A stretch of DNA of 64,000 nt. Origin: Nesterenkonia sp. (GTDB taxonomy: Bacteria; Actinomycetota; Actinomycetes; Actinomycetales; Micrococcaceae). Under the pieces are notes generated by a model. It did not search any database. It was not told the origin of the DNA and worked only from the letters and a program-made list of their open reading frames with translations. The DNA lies in the NCBI RefSeq assembly GCF_029265375.1, contig NZ_JAJUJJ010000008.1, positions 1-64,000 of the forward strand. Direction: 5' to 3'. Below, one piece after another: positions 53,499 through 61,911 of this stretch (the first letter of the stretch is position 1; every line of letters starts with the position of its first letter). The position numbers and the translations under genes were made by a program.

Positions 53499-53522
53499 TC
53501 GGGAGACGAAATTGTCTCCCGA
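53499..53522 (-). terminator. Hairpin between infC and rpmI
   Basis: TCGGGAGAC/GTCTCCCGA with loop GAAATT, about 40 nt after infC stop in a 258-bp spacer. It might be a partial terminator or a leader controlling the two ribosomal protein genes; direct repeats GTCACGG lie closer to rpmI. Confidence 0.45.
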
Positions 53523-53561
53523 GGCCGGCTCAGCGCCGCCGATGGTCGACGGCGGATCTGC

Positions 53562-54269
53562 TCAGAGGTTCTTCAGCTCGTCCGGCAGGTAGTCGGCCAT
53601 GGAGTTCGACAGCGGCTTGACGTCCTTCTCGTCAGTGGAGACGCGCTCCTGACGCTGCTGGGTCTTCCGCGCCCGGCGCTCGTTCTTCGCCTTGGCGCGA
53701 GCCTTGTTCTCCTCGTTATCGGCGACGACGTCGCTGCCGCCGCTCTTGGCCTGCTGCGCCTTGGTGCGCAGCGGTCCGACCACCATCACCATATGGCGGC
53801 CGTCCTGACGCGGGGCCGACTCGACCTGGCCGAGGTCCTCGACGTCCTCGCTGAAGCGCTGCAGCAGCCGCACGCCCATCTCCGGGCGCTGCTGCTCACG
53901 GCCGCGGAACTGGATCATCGCCTTGACCTTGTCACCTGCCTCCAGGAAGCGGCGTGCGTGGCCCACCTTGGTGTTGTAGTCGTGATCGTCGATCTTCAGC
54001 CGGAAGCGGACTTCCTTCAGCGTGGTGGTCGACTGGTTCTTCCGGGACTCCCGGGCTTTGACCGCCGCCTCGTACTTCCACTTGCCGAAGTCCATCAGCT
54101 TGCATACCGGCGGTTTGGCCTGGGGTGCCACCTCCACCAGATCCAAATCAGCTTCGCCCGCCAAACGCAGTGCGTCTTCGATTCTGACGATGCCCACCTG
54201 CTCCCCCTGGGGGCCTACAAGGCGGACCTCTGGCACTCGGATGCGGTTATTGATACGTGGTTCGCTGAT
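53562..54269 (-). CDS. infC: Translation initiation factor IF-3, ATC start codon
   Basis: 235 aa if read from ATC 54269 ([19 protein letters not shown]), where IF-3 sequences of actinobacteria begin. AGGAG lies 8 nt upstream. Non-AUG starts are the basis of infC autoregulation: IF-3 rejects its own start codon when abundant. An ATG 19 codons upstream exists but adds unrelated sequence. IF3_N (about 1-70) and IF3_C (about 78-170) are complete, followed by an unusual charged tail of about 60 residues rich in Lys, Arg, Asp and Glu. Confidence 0.94.
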   Translation of the reverse strand: MSEPRINNRIRVPEVRLVGPQGEQVGIVRIEDALRLAGEADLDLVEVAPQAKPPVCKLMDFGKWKYEAAVKARESRKNQSTTTLKEVRFRLKIDDHDYNTKVGHARRFLEAGDKVKAMIQFRGREQQRPEMGVRLLQRFSEDVEDLGQVESAPRQDGRHMVMVVGPLRTKAQQAKSGGSDVVADNEENKARAKAKNERRARKTQQRQERVSTDEKDVKPLSNSMADYLPDELKNL

Positions 54270-54349
54270 CTGTCCTGCTCCTGATTCGATGCGGTGTGAT
54301 TGTGAAGGGTCTGCGTCCGGGCACACGTTGGCGCGGCGGAATCAGACTG

Positions 54350-54355
54350 TGTCAA
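54350..54355 (-). promoter_or_regulatory. Consensus -35 box for the infC operon
   Basis: TTGACA on the minus strand. The matching -10 position (about 54332-54326) reads GCCAAC/CCAACG and is weak and GC-rich, as at some ribosomal promoters under stringent control. Predicted leader about 50 nt. Confidence 0.35.
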
Positions 54356-54365
54356 GCTTATCAGC

Positions 54366-54740
54366 ATGACCAGTGACCAGAACACCCCGGAGGACCACCT
54401 CCCCAGCCCGGCAGAGGCCCAGGCGCGCGACATCGCTGAGGTACCGGCAGTGGAGCTCATCAACACTGTGGCCGTGCACCTGATGAGCGCGGCAGCGGTG
54501 AAGACCGGACTCGCCGAGGGCCCCGACGCCGCAGAGCTCAAGGACCTCGACGAGGCGCGCAAACTCATCACCGCCCTGGCTGGTCTGGTCACTGCCGCCG
54601 CCCCGGAGGTCGGCTCCACCCACGCCGCGCCGCTGCGGGACGGGCTGCGTTCGCTGCAGCTGGCCTTCCGCGAAGAGTCGCTGGTGCCCGATGCCCCCGG
54701 TCAGGGCCCGGGTGAGAAGTGGACCGGCCCGGTGAACTGA
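54366..54740 (+). CDS. DUF1844 domain protein
   Basis: 124 aa, matching the DUF1844 family: VELINTVAVHLMSAAAVKTGLAEG followed by DLDEARKLITALAGLVTAA. Function is unknown; the gene sits divergently next to infC throughout the actinobacteria, as here. Predicted mainly helical and soluble, with a polar tail. Confidence 0.9.
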   Translation: MTSDQNTPEDHLPSPAEAQARDIAEVPAVELINTVAVHLMSAAAVKTGLAEGPDAAELKDLDEARKLITALAGLVTAAAPEVGSTHAAPLRDGLRSLQLAFREESLVPDAPGQGPGEKWTGPVN

Positions 54741-54772
54741 GCCCACTCACCCCCTGGGGACGCCGCGTCCCG

Positions 54773-54792
54773 GATGCCGCAGCTGCGGCATC
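54773..54792 (+). terminator. Perfect 20-bp palindrome after the DUF1844 gene
   Basis: GATGCCGCAGCTGCGGCATC lies 33 nt after the stop codon and is followed by an A-rich stretch. It may end the DUF1844 transcript; as a palindrome without a loop it could also be a protein site. Confidence 0.45.
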
Positions 54793-54802
54793 GGAAGCAA
54801 AA

Positions 54803-54828
54803 ATGAGAAAACTGCCGCACTTTCTCAT
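54803..54828. promoter_or_regulatory. Inverted repeat upstream of the glycosyltransferase operon
   Basis: ATGAGAAA-N10-TTTCTCAT, 47 nt before the first glycosyltransferase gene. A related repeat, GATGAGAG-N2-CTCTCATC, occurs at 63406-63423. Probable operator. Confidence 0.45.
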
Positions 54829-54874
54829 ACAGCTCTCACTGTGATCTCACCTTCGCCCGCGACAGTGGGTGGCT

Positions 54875-56122
54875 ATGAGCATCACAGTCGCGATGTATTC
54901 GCACGACTCAGTGGGTCTGGGGCACGCCCGGCGCAACCGGGCCCTGGCGCACGCCCTGGCCGCAGACCTGCCGCGGATCACCGGCCAGCGGGTCAGGGGC
55001 CTGCTGATCGCCGGACACCCGGGAGCCACCGCCGACACTCTGCCCGAGGGCTGGGACTGGCTGGTGCTGCCGGGATTCACCCGCACCCAGGACGGCTACC
55101 AGTGCCGCAGCCTGGATGTGAGCACCGAGCGGCTGTGGCACCTGCGCAGCTCCACCGCAGCAGCCGCACTGGAGGCGATGAGCCCGGATCTGCTGATCGT
55201 GGACCGGCACGCCTTCGGCGTCGACAATGAGCTGCTGCCGGCCCTGGAGACTCTGCGCGCGGTGGGGACCCGCTGCGTCCTGGGCATGCGCGAGGTGCTG
55301 GACTCCCCCGACGTCGCCCGCCGCGAATGGGCCCGGATCGGCGGCCCGCGTGCAGTATCTCACTACTACGACTCGCTGTGGATCTACGGCGACCGCAGCA
55401 TCTACGATCCGGTGGCCACCGGCGAGATCCCGCCCGAGCTGGCCGGACGCACCCGCTTCACCGGCTACCTCTCCCACGGCCGGCCGGAGGACCCGCTGAC
55501 CCGATCCAGCATCCGGGCCGAACAGCCCTACCTGCTCACCATGGTCGGCGGGGGCTCCGACGGCGGCCCCATCGGACTGGCAGCCGCCCAGGCCACGCTG
55601 CCCGAGGGGCACCAGCACCTGATCCTCACCGGCCCTCAGATGCCGGCGGCCGACCATGACCGGATTCTGGACGCAGTGCGCAGCAGCGGTGCTGAGCGGG
55701 GCCGGATCCGCGTGACCCGCTACGCCCCGCACGTGCCGATGCTGGTGCGCGACGCCGCTGCCGTGGTCTCCATGGGCGGGTACAACTCCCTGGCCGAGAT
55801 CATGGCCACCACCACCCCGGCCCTGATCGTTCCGCGCAGCGCCCGCCGCCAGGAGCAGCCCCGCCGCGCCGCGGCGCTTGCCGCCGCCGGAGCTGTGGAG
55901 ACCCTTCCCCCCGAACAGCTGACTGCCGAGACCCTGACCAGCTGGTACGCCGACGCCGCCCGCCGCAGAACAGTCCGCGACAGCGTAGACCTGGACGGGC
56001 TGACCCGCATCGGCGACTTCGCCGCCGACGAGCTTCCCCCTGACACCCCCGGTGCGGCCGCCCAGTTCGCCGCGGCCGCTGCCGAACAGAACCACGAGAG
56101 GTCGATTCCCCATGCCCGCTGA
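54875..56122 (+). CDS. MurG-like (GT28-type) glycosyltransferase
   Basis: 415 aa from ATG 54875 (GTG 54869 possible; no clear SD). The start MYSHDSVGLGHARRNRALAHAL is the N-terminal acceptor-side motif of a GT-B subfamily related to MurG; the C-terminal half has LTMVGGGSDGG and VSMGGYNSLAEIMATTTPALIVPR, the UDP-sugar side. It is soluble. It heads a six-gene operon and overlaps the next gene by 11 bp. The sugar and acceptor are unknown. Confidence 0.85.
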   Translation: MSITVAMYSHDSVGLGHARRNRALAHALAADLPRITGQRVRGLLIAGHPGATADTLPEGWDWLVLPGFTRTQDGYQCRSLDVSTERLWHLRSSTAAAALEAMSPDLLIVDRHAFGVDNELLPALETLRAVGTRCVLGMREVLDSPDVARREWARIGGPRAVSHYYDSLWIYGDRSIYDPVATGEIPPELAGRTRFTGYLSHGRPEDPLTRSSIRAEQPYLLTMVGGGSDGGPIGLAAAQATLPEGHQHLILTGPQMPAADHDRILDAVRSSGAERGRIRVTRYAPHVPMLVRDAAAVVSMGGYNSLAEIMATTTPALIVPRSARRQEQPRRAAALAAAGAVETLPPEQLTAETLTSWYADAARRRTVRDSVDLDGLTRIGDFAADELPPDTPGAAAQFAAAAAEQNHERSIPHAR

Positions 56123-57653
56123 GCCGCAGCCCACCGCAGAGCAGAGCCCGCAGCCCGGCGCACCTGATCCGGTGCCCGCCGTCGCGCACGCCGCAGCTGA
56201 GTCGGCCGCCCCCGCGTCCCCGCAGGCCGGCCAGCCCGGCACGCCAGTGGTCGGCTACGTACTGAAGATGTATCCGCGCTTCTCCGAAACGTTCATCGTC
56301 TCCGAGATCCTAGCCCGTGAGGCCGCCGGCGAACGGATCGTCATCTTCTCCCTGCGCACTCCCACCGACGCGCGGTTCCACGCAGAGCTGGCCAGGGTCA
56401 AAGCACCGGTGATCCAGATCCCGCGCACCTCCAACGCCTCCAAAATGTGGGAGCGCATCGGGGAGGTCGCCGGCCAGCAGGATCTTCAGACCGGCATCGC
56501 CCGTGCTCTGCCGGATCTGCTGGCCAGCGAGAGCGACGACGCCTTTCAGGCGGTCATGCTCGCCCAGGCCGCCCGGGAGGCAGGGGTGACCCACCTCCAT
56601 GCTCACTTCGCCTCGGTGGCCACCACTGTGGCCCGGCTGGCCGGGATGATCGCTGGACTGCCCTACTCCTTCACCGCCCATGCCAAGGACATCTTCCACG
56701 AAGAGGTCGACCAGCAGCTGCTGCAGCGCAAACTCGCCGAAGCCCACCATGCGGTGACCATCTCCGAGTACAACCTCCGCCACCTGCGCCGCTGCTTCCC
56801 CGACGCCACCGCCACGCTCCATCTGGTGCGCAACGGCCTGAACCTGGACCGGTTCCCCTACACCCCGCAGCGACCGCAGCGCGCCGTCCCACGCATCCTG
56901 GCGGTGGGCCGGCTGGTGGAGAAGAAGGGCTTCGGCCTGCTGATCGACGCGGTGGCGCAGCTGCGCAGCCGCGGCATCCGGGTCACCGCCGACATCGCCG
57001 GGGACGGGCCGCTGGCGGCGGAGCTGGAGGAGAAGATCACCGCCTATGACCTCCACGACGACGTCCACCTGCTCGGCCCGCGCACACAGGCTGAGATCAC
57101 CGAGCTGCTGGGCAGCCACGACGTCTTCGCCGCGCCCTTCGTGATCGGCAGCGACGGCAACGCCGACGGATTGCCCACCGTGCTGCTGGAGGCTATGGCG
57201 CGCGGCATCCGCTGCGTGGCCGCCGACGTGACCGCAGTAGGCGAAGTCATCCGCGGCGAGCCGCACAGCGCTCCGGACTCCGGCCCCTGGCGCCGGGAGA
57301 CCGGCTGGCTGGTGCCCACCGGCGACCTTCAGGCACTGACTGAGGCGCTGGCTGAGGCTGTGCAGCCCGGTGACCACACCGCCATGACCGATGCGGCCCG
57401 CCGGCTGGTGGCCGAGCAGTTCGACTCACACCGCCAAGCCCAGCAGCTGCGCGCCCTGGTGGCCTCCCCCACCGGCGCCGCTGCGCCGCAGAACGGACGG
57501 CAGCAGACCGAACCCGGCACCGCCGCGCGCAGCGCCCCAGCCGCCCCGGCGGCGGCCATCCCCGCAGCAGAGGCCTCCCGCGCTGAAGCCCCCGCCAGCC
57601 TCGCCGCGGATCACGCCCTCGGGGCCCCGGAGGGCCGGGAGGTGCGCGTATGA
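56112..57653 (+). CDS. GT4-family glycosyltransferase with disordered ends
   Basis: 513 aa from ATG 56112. An Ala/Pro/Gln-rich stretch (1-48) precedes the catalytic part, which starts VVGYVLKMYPRFSETFIVSEI, the hallmark of GT4 enzymes of exopolysaccharide clusters. Further motifs are THLHAHFAS, SFTAHAKDIF and ILAVGRLVEKKGF, and the EX7E-type nucleotide-sugar site GLPTVLLEAMARG. A second Ala/Pro-rich tail (about 465-513) follows. Reads into the next gene with an ATGA overlap. Confidence 0.9.
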   Translation: MPAEPQPTAEQSPQPGAPDPVPAVAHAAAESAAPASPQAGQPGTPVVGYVLKMYPRFSETFIVSEILAREAAGERIVIFSLRTPTDARFHAELARVKAPVIQIPRTSNASKMWERIGEVAGQQDLQTGIARALPDLLASESDDAFQAVMLAQAAREAGVTHLHAHFASVATTVARLAGMIAGLPYSFTAHAKDIFHEEVDQQLLQRKLAEAHHAVTISEYNLRHLRRCFPDATATLHLVRNGLNLDRFPYTPQRPQRAVPRILAVGRLVEKKGFGLLIDAVAQLRSRGIRVTADIAGDGPLAAELEEKITAYDLHDDVHLLGPRTQAEITELLGSHDVFAAPFVIGSDGNADGLPTVLLEAMARGIRCVAADVTAVGEVIRGEPHSAPDSGPWRRETGWLVPTGDLQALTEALAEAVQPGDHTAMTDAARRLVAEQFDSHRQAQQLRALVASPTGAAAPQNGRQQTEPGTAARSAPAAPAAAIPAAEASRAEAPASLAADHALGAPEGREVRV

Positions 57654-58861
57654 GGATCGCCTATTTCCTCGCCGACCCAGGCATCGGGATCTTCGGCACC
57701 AAGGGAGCCAGCGTCCACGCCCAGGAGATGATCCGGGCCTTCCGGCAGCTGGGCCACGAGGTCACCGTCTACTGCACCAAGCGCGGCAACCGTGCCGGTG
57801 ACCCCTCCACTGAGGCGGTCCCGTCGGACCTGCGCACCCTGCCGGTCTTTGAGGTCCCGGTCACTGGAGCCAAGGGAGCCGCTGAGCGGGAGCAGACCGT
57901 GGCCCGGGCCTCGGCCCGCATGGCCGCGCTGGCGGCCGACGGCGGCTATGACCTCCTCTACGAGCGGTACTCGCTGTTCTCCACCGCCGGAGCCCAGCTC
58001 AGCCAGCGCAGCGGTGCACCGCTGGTGCTGGAGGTCAACGCACCCCTGCTGGCTGAGCAGGCCGCCCACCGGAGCCTGCACGACACCACCGGGGCCATGG
58101 ACGCCACACTGCGCAGCGTCACCGAGGCCGCACTGGTCTCCTGCGTCAGCGAGCCGGTGGCCGACTGGGTGCGCTGCCTGCTGGCACCCGAGCCTCAGCA
58201 GGCCCGACCTGCCGTGATGGTCACCCCCAACGGGGTCAACACCGACCGGTTCACGCCCAGCGCCGGCCCAGGGGATCGGTTCACGGTCGGCTTCCTCGGT
58301 ACCCTGAAGCCCTGGCACGGCACCGAGTCGCTGCTGGAGGCCTTCGCCTCCGCGGGCGCACAGAACCGCAGCAGCTGGCGCCTGGAGATCCTGGGCGACG
58401 GTCCGCGCGCTGAGCAGCTGCAGTCCTCGGCCGTCCAGCTCGGCGTCGCCGACCAGGTGCACTTCCACGGCGCCCTGCCGCCGGAGCAGGTTCCACAGGT
58501 GCTGCGCGGCTGGGATGCCGGCGTCGCCCCCTACCCGGCGCCCCAGCCCGGGGACACCCACTACTTCTCCCCGCTGAAGGTCTACGAATACATGGCCGCG
58601 GGGCTTCCCACGGTGGCCTCCGCCGTGGGAGAGCTGCCGGGCCTGATCCGCCACGGCGTCACCGGCCTGCTGGTCCCCGGCTCAGACATCTCGGCCCTGG
58701 CCGAAGCGCTGGATGAGCTGGGCGACTCACCGCAGCGGCGCCGCGCTATGGGGGCGGCCGCTCGATCTGAAGCCGAGGCCCACCACAGCTGGGGCAGCCG
58801 AGCCGCAGCGCTGCTGGCCGCACTGCCCTCCCGCGCGGGAATACAGGAGGTGCGCGCCTAA
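57650..58861 (+). CDS. GT4-family glycosyltransferase
   Basis: 403 aa. N-terminal MRIAYFLADPGIGIFGTKGASVHAQEM, then VTPNGVNTDRF, VGFLGTLKPWHGTESL, and the donor site FSPLKVYEYMAAGLPTVAS. It is a standard GT-B retaining enzyme. The stop TAA is directly followed by the ATG of the ABC exporter. It differs enough from the other GT4 protein that each probably adds a different sugar. Confidence 0.9.
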   Translation: MRIAYFLADPGIGIFGTKGASVHAQEMIRAFRQLGHEVTVYCTKRGNRAGDPSTEAVPSDLRTLPVFEVPVTGAKGAAEREQTVARASARMAALAADGGYDLLYERYSLFSTAGAQLSQRSGAPLVLEVNAPLLAEQAAHRSLHDTTGAMDATLRSVTEAALVSCVSEPVADWVRCLLAPEPQQARPAVMVTPNGVNTDRFTPSAGPGDRFTVGFLGTLKPWHGTESLLEAFASAGAQNRSSWRLEILGDGPRAEQLQSSAVQLGVADQVHFHGALPPEQVPQVLRGWDAGVAPYPAPQPGDTHYFSPLKVYEYMAAGLPTVASAVGELPGLIRHGVTGLLVPGSDISALAEALDELGDSPQRRRAMGAAARSEAEAHHSWGSRAAALLAALPSRAGIQEVRA

Positions 58862-60754
58862 ATGTCTGACCAGAAGAAGAAGGACACCAAGATTCACCGC
58901 GAGGCGCTGCTGCGCACGCTGAAGATGGTCCTGCCCTTCCTCGACCAGCACAAGCTGCTGGTCGGCCTCGGTTTCCTCGCGCTGCTGGGCGACGTCGTCT
59001 TCCGGATTCTGGAGCCCTGGCCGGTGAAGTACGCGGTGGACACCGTCTCAGAGGCGCTGGGCGCTCAAGTCGCCGGTGTGGCCGCCACCGATGACAACGT
59101 CGGCCGGCTCATCGCCTTCTGGGCAGTGGCCCTGGCACTGATCGTCGCCGGCCGGGCCGTGTGCAACTACGCCTCCACCATCGCTTTCGCCAAGACCGGG
59201 GTGAAGGTGGCCGCGGCGCTGCGCACCAAGGTCTTTGACCACATCCAGTCGCTGTCCCTGCGGTACCACTCCAAGGCCTCCATCGGTGACACCTCCCAAC
59301 GCCTGGTCGGCGATATGGGCCGACTGCAGGAGGTGGCCGTCACCGCCGGGCTGCCGCTGATGGGCAATCTGCTGACTCTGGTGGCGCTGTTCATCGTGGT
59401 GATCGTGCTCAACCCGATGCTGTCGGTGATCGTCCTGGTCACCGCCGGCGGCTACATGCTGGCCTCGCGGGCGCTGAGTCCGCAGATCACCTCGGCATCC
59501 CGGGCCACCCGCAAGGGTGAGGGACGGCTGGTCGGCGATGCCGCTGAGGCGCTGGCCGCCATCCGCGTGGTGCAGGCCTACGGGCTGGAGGACACAGTGG
59601 CCGAAGGGTTCTCCGCCGGCAACGCCAAGGCGCTGAAGGCCGGCATCCGGGCCCGCCGCCTGGCCGCCCGGCTGGAGCGCTCCACGGATCTGTTCGTGGG
59701 CATCGCCACCGCGGTGGTGCTGGGCTTCGGCGGATGGCAGGTGCTGATGGGCATGATGACCCCCGGGGATATGGTCCTGTTCCTGATGTACCTGAAGGTC
59801 GCCATGAAGCCACTGCGCGATATGGCCAAGTACACCGGCCGGATCGCGCGCGCCACCGCCTCCGGCGAACGGATCGCCGAACTGCTGGACGAGCCGGTGG
59901 AGATCACCGATCCGAAAGACCCGATGCCGATGCGTCAGGTCTCCGGAGAGGTCCGCTTCTGGGAAGTCAGCGCGGCCGACGGACGCGGCGTGCCGCTGTT
60001 CAAGGACCTCAATCTGCATATTCCTGCCGGCCAGCGGGTCGGGCTGCTGGGGCCCTCAGGAGCAGGCAAGTCCACACTGGCCGGCTATCTGCTGCGCCTG
60101 GCCGACCCGGACTCCGGCTCCGTGCTGGTGGACGGCTACTCCACCCGCAGCGTCGCCAAGGTCGATCTTCGCCGGAACATCGCCATCCTGCTGCAGGAGT
60201 CGGTGCTGTTCTCCACCACCATCGCGGAGAACATCCGCTACGGACGTCAGGACGCCACGGAGGACGACGTCGTCTCCGCCGCCCGCCGGGCCGGAGCCCA
60301 CGAGTTCATCATGCGGCTGCCCGAGGGCTACCAGACAGTGCTGGGCAACCGGGGCGACACCCTCTCCGGCGGTCAGCGCCAACGCATTGCGATCGCTCGC
60401 GCCCTGGTCCGCAACGCGCCCATTGTGCTGCTGGATGAGCCCACCACCGGGCTGGACCCTGCCTCGAAATCGGTGGTGGAGTCCTCCATCCGGGAGCTCA
60501 CCCGCGGACGGACCACTGTGGCGATCACCCATGATCTGTCCATGATCCAGGGCCTGGACCGTGTGCTGTGGCTGCAGGACGGCGCCGTGGTGGAGGACGG
60601 GGAGCCGCAGCGGCTGCTGGCCGACCCCCAGTCCAAGCTGGCGCAGTGGGCTGCTGCGCAGCGCAGGGCCGGCGAGTCACAGGGCAGCGACGCCCGACCC
60701 CTGCCCGGCGCCCATGACGTCCTGATCCCCGCACGGAAGGCGAGCACCAGATGA
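58862..60754 (+). CDS. ABC exporter, fused permease and ATPase
   Basis: 630 aa half-transporter: six helices (about 30-335) then an ATPase with Walker A GPSGAGKST (397-405), signature [15 protein letters not shown], Walker B IVLLDEPTTGLD and H-loop ITHDLS. It would work as a homodimer. The core resembles MsbA-type exporters and glycan/ATM exporters. In this operon it is the only exporter, so it probably carries the product of the glycosyltransferases, perhaps on a lipid. No gap to the gene before, ATGA overlap with the gene after. Confidence 0.92.
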   Translation: MSDQKKKDTKIHREALLRTLKMVLPFLDQHKLLVGLGFLALLGDVVFRILEPWPVKYAVDTVSEALGAQVAGVAATDDNVGRLIAFWAVALALIVAGRAVCNYASTIAFAKTGVKVAAALRTKVFDHIQSLSLRYHSKASIGDTSQRLVGDMGRLQEVAVTAGLPLMGNLLTLVALFIVVIVLNPMLSVIVLVTAGGYMLASRALSPQITSASRATRKGEGRLVGDAAEALAAIRVVQAYGLEDTVAEGFSAGNAKALKAGIRARRLAARLERSTDLFVGIATAVVLGFGGWQVLMGMMTPGDMVLFLMYLKVAMKPLRDMAKYTGRIARATASGERIAELLDEPVEITDPKDPMPMRQVSGEVRFWEVSAADGRGVPLFKDLNLHIPAGQRVGLLGPSGAGKSTLAGYLLRLADPDSGSVLVDGYSTRSVAKVDLRRNIAILLQESVLFSTTIAENIRYGRQDATEDDVVSAARRAGAHEFIMRLPEGYQTVLGNRGDTLSGGQRQRIAIARALVRNAPIVLLDEPTTGLDPASKSVVESSIRELTRGRTTVAITHDLSMIQGLDRVLWLQDGAVVEDGEPQRLLADPQSKLAQWAAAQRRAGESQGSDARPLPGAHDVLIPARKASTR

Positions 60755-61911
60755 GCATCACCACGATTCCCAGTGCTGCTGCCGCCGATGCGTTGGCCGC
60801 CGAATCGGCAGGTCTGCCGTTTGCCCATGAGGTGCTGGACCCGGACGCTCTCTCCGAGCTGCTGCAGCGGCCGGTGCGCATCACCCATCTGCGGATCAAA
60901 CCGGGCCACTCGGTGGTGGCCGCCCACACCGACCAGTCCGGCCGGGCCGGCTGGACCATGCTCACCAATGACCCGGACAAATACGGCAAGGCGCTGAAGC
61001 GCGCGGCCGACCACGCGCTGGACATCCTGGTCCACCGCACCGAGCCGGGAATGCTGTACTCCGGCGACGTGTGGGCCGACACGGATCTTGCCAAGGAGCT
61101 TGCCGCCGCACGGGAAGCGACTGGGGAGCAGGCGCAGTGGTCAATCCTGCGCTTCAATCCCCGGCGCCGCGTGGTGGCCTGCGTTCAAGGGGCCGGCAGC
61201 CCCAAAGTGGTGCGTGTGCTCTCCGACAGCACCGCTGCCCTGCTGAGCATCGCGGCCCGGTGGCGCCATCTGGGCATACCGGTCACCAACGCCAAAGCGC
61301 TGGGCCGCCGCGGCACAGCGGTGTCCACCCCGCTGTGGGGCACAGGCGACCTGGCCGCCGTCCCGCACCCACCAGCCGCGGTCACCGCCGGCGCCGCCCT
61401 GGCCCGGCTGCACGCCGCCGAAGCTCCCGCCGAGCTTCGCCGCACCCCGGCCGACCCTGGACCGGCCGCCGCCGGAGTCGCCCGGGTCGCCCCCTGGGCG
61501 GCACAGCATGCCGAGGAACTGGCCGCGCGCCTTGCCGAGCGGCTGACCCCCCTCGAGCAGCTGCCGGCGGCCGAGGTGCACGGGGACCTCTCCCCGGACC
61601 AGGTGATCCTGGCAGCGGAGGGAAGCCACAAGATCCGTCTGATCGACATCGACCGTGCAGGTGCCGGACGGCCGATGCGTGATGTGGGCAGCTGGGCCGC
61701 CGCGTGCCGACGAGATCAGCAGCCGGAGCTGCTGGAGGCCTTCCTGGCCGGCTATGCCGAGCACGCACAGGTGGACCGTGCCGAGCTGAACACCTGGGAG
61801 GCCTACGCCCACCTGGCCAGCGCCGCCGATTTCTTCCGCCGCCGCGATCCGGCGTGGCCCGCGCTGACCGCCCGGTCCCTGACCTTCGCTGAGGAGGCAC
61901 TCAACCGATGA
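60751..61911 (+). CDS. APH-fold phosphotransferase (first of two)
   Basis: 386 aa, protein-kinase-like fold. The catalytic loop is H277-G-D279-L-S-P-D-Q284 and the metal loop L-I-D299-I-D301-R. The Asn of the classical HGDxxxxN motif is Gln. The N-terminal lobe includes ITHLRIKPGHSVVAAHT. Such kinases phosphorylate small-molecule or sugar hydroxyls, and resistance to an antibiotic is only one use. Translation is coupled to both neighbours (ATGA overlaps), which argues for a biosynthetic job here. Confidence 0.85.
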   Translation: MSITTIPSAAAADALAAESAGLPFAHEVLDPDALSELLQRPVRITHLRIKPGHSVVAAHTDQSGRAGWTMLTNDPDKYGKALKRAADHALDILVHRTEPGMLYSGDVWADTDLAKELAAAREATGEQAQWSILRFNPRRRVVACVQGAGSPKVVRVLSDSTAALLSIAARWRHLGIPVTNAKALGRRGTAVSTPLWGTGDLAAVPHPPAAVTAGAALARLHAAEAPAELRRTPADPGPAAAGVARVAPWAAQHAEELAARLAERLTPLEQLPAAEVHGDLSPDQVILAAEGSHKIRLIDIDRAGAGRPMRDVGSWAAACRRDQQPELLEAFLAGYAEHAQVDRAELNTWEAYAHLASAADFFRRRDPAWPALTARSLTFAEEALNR

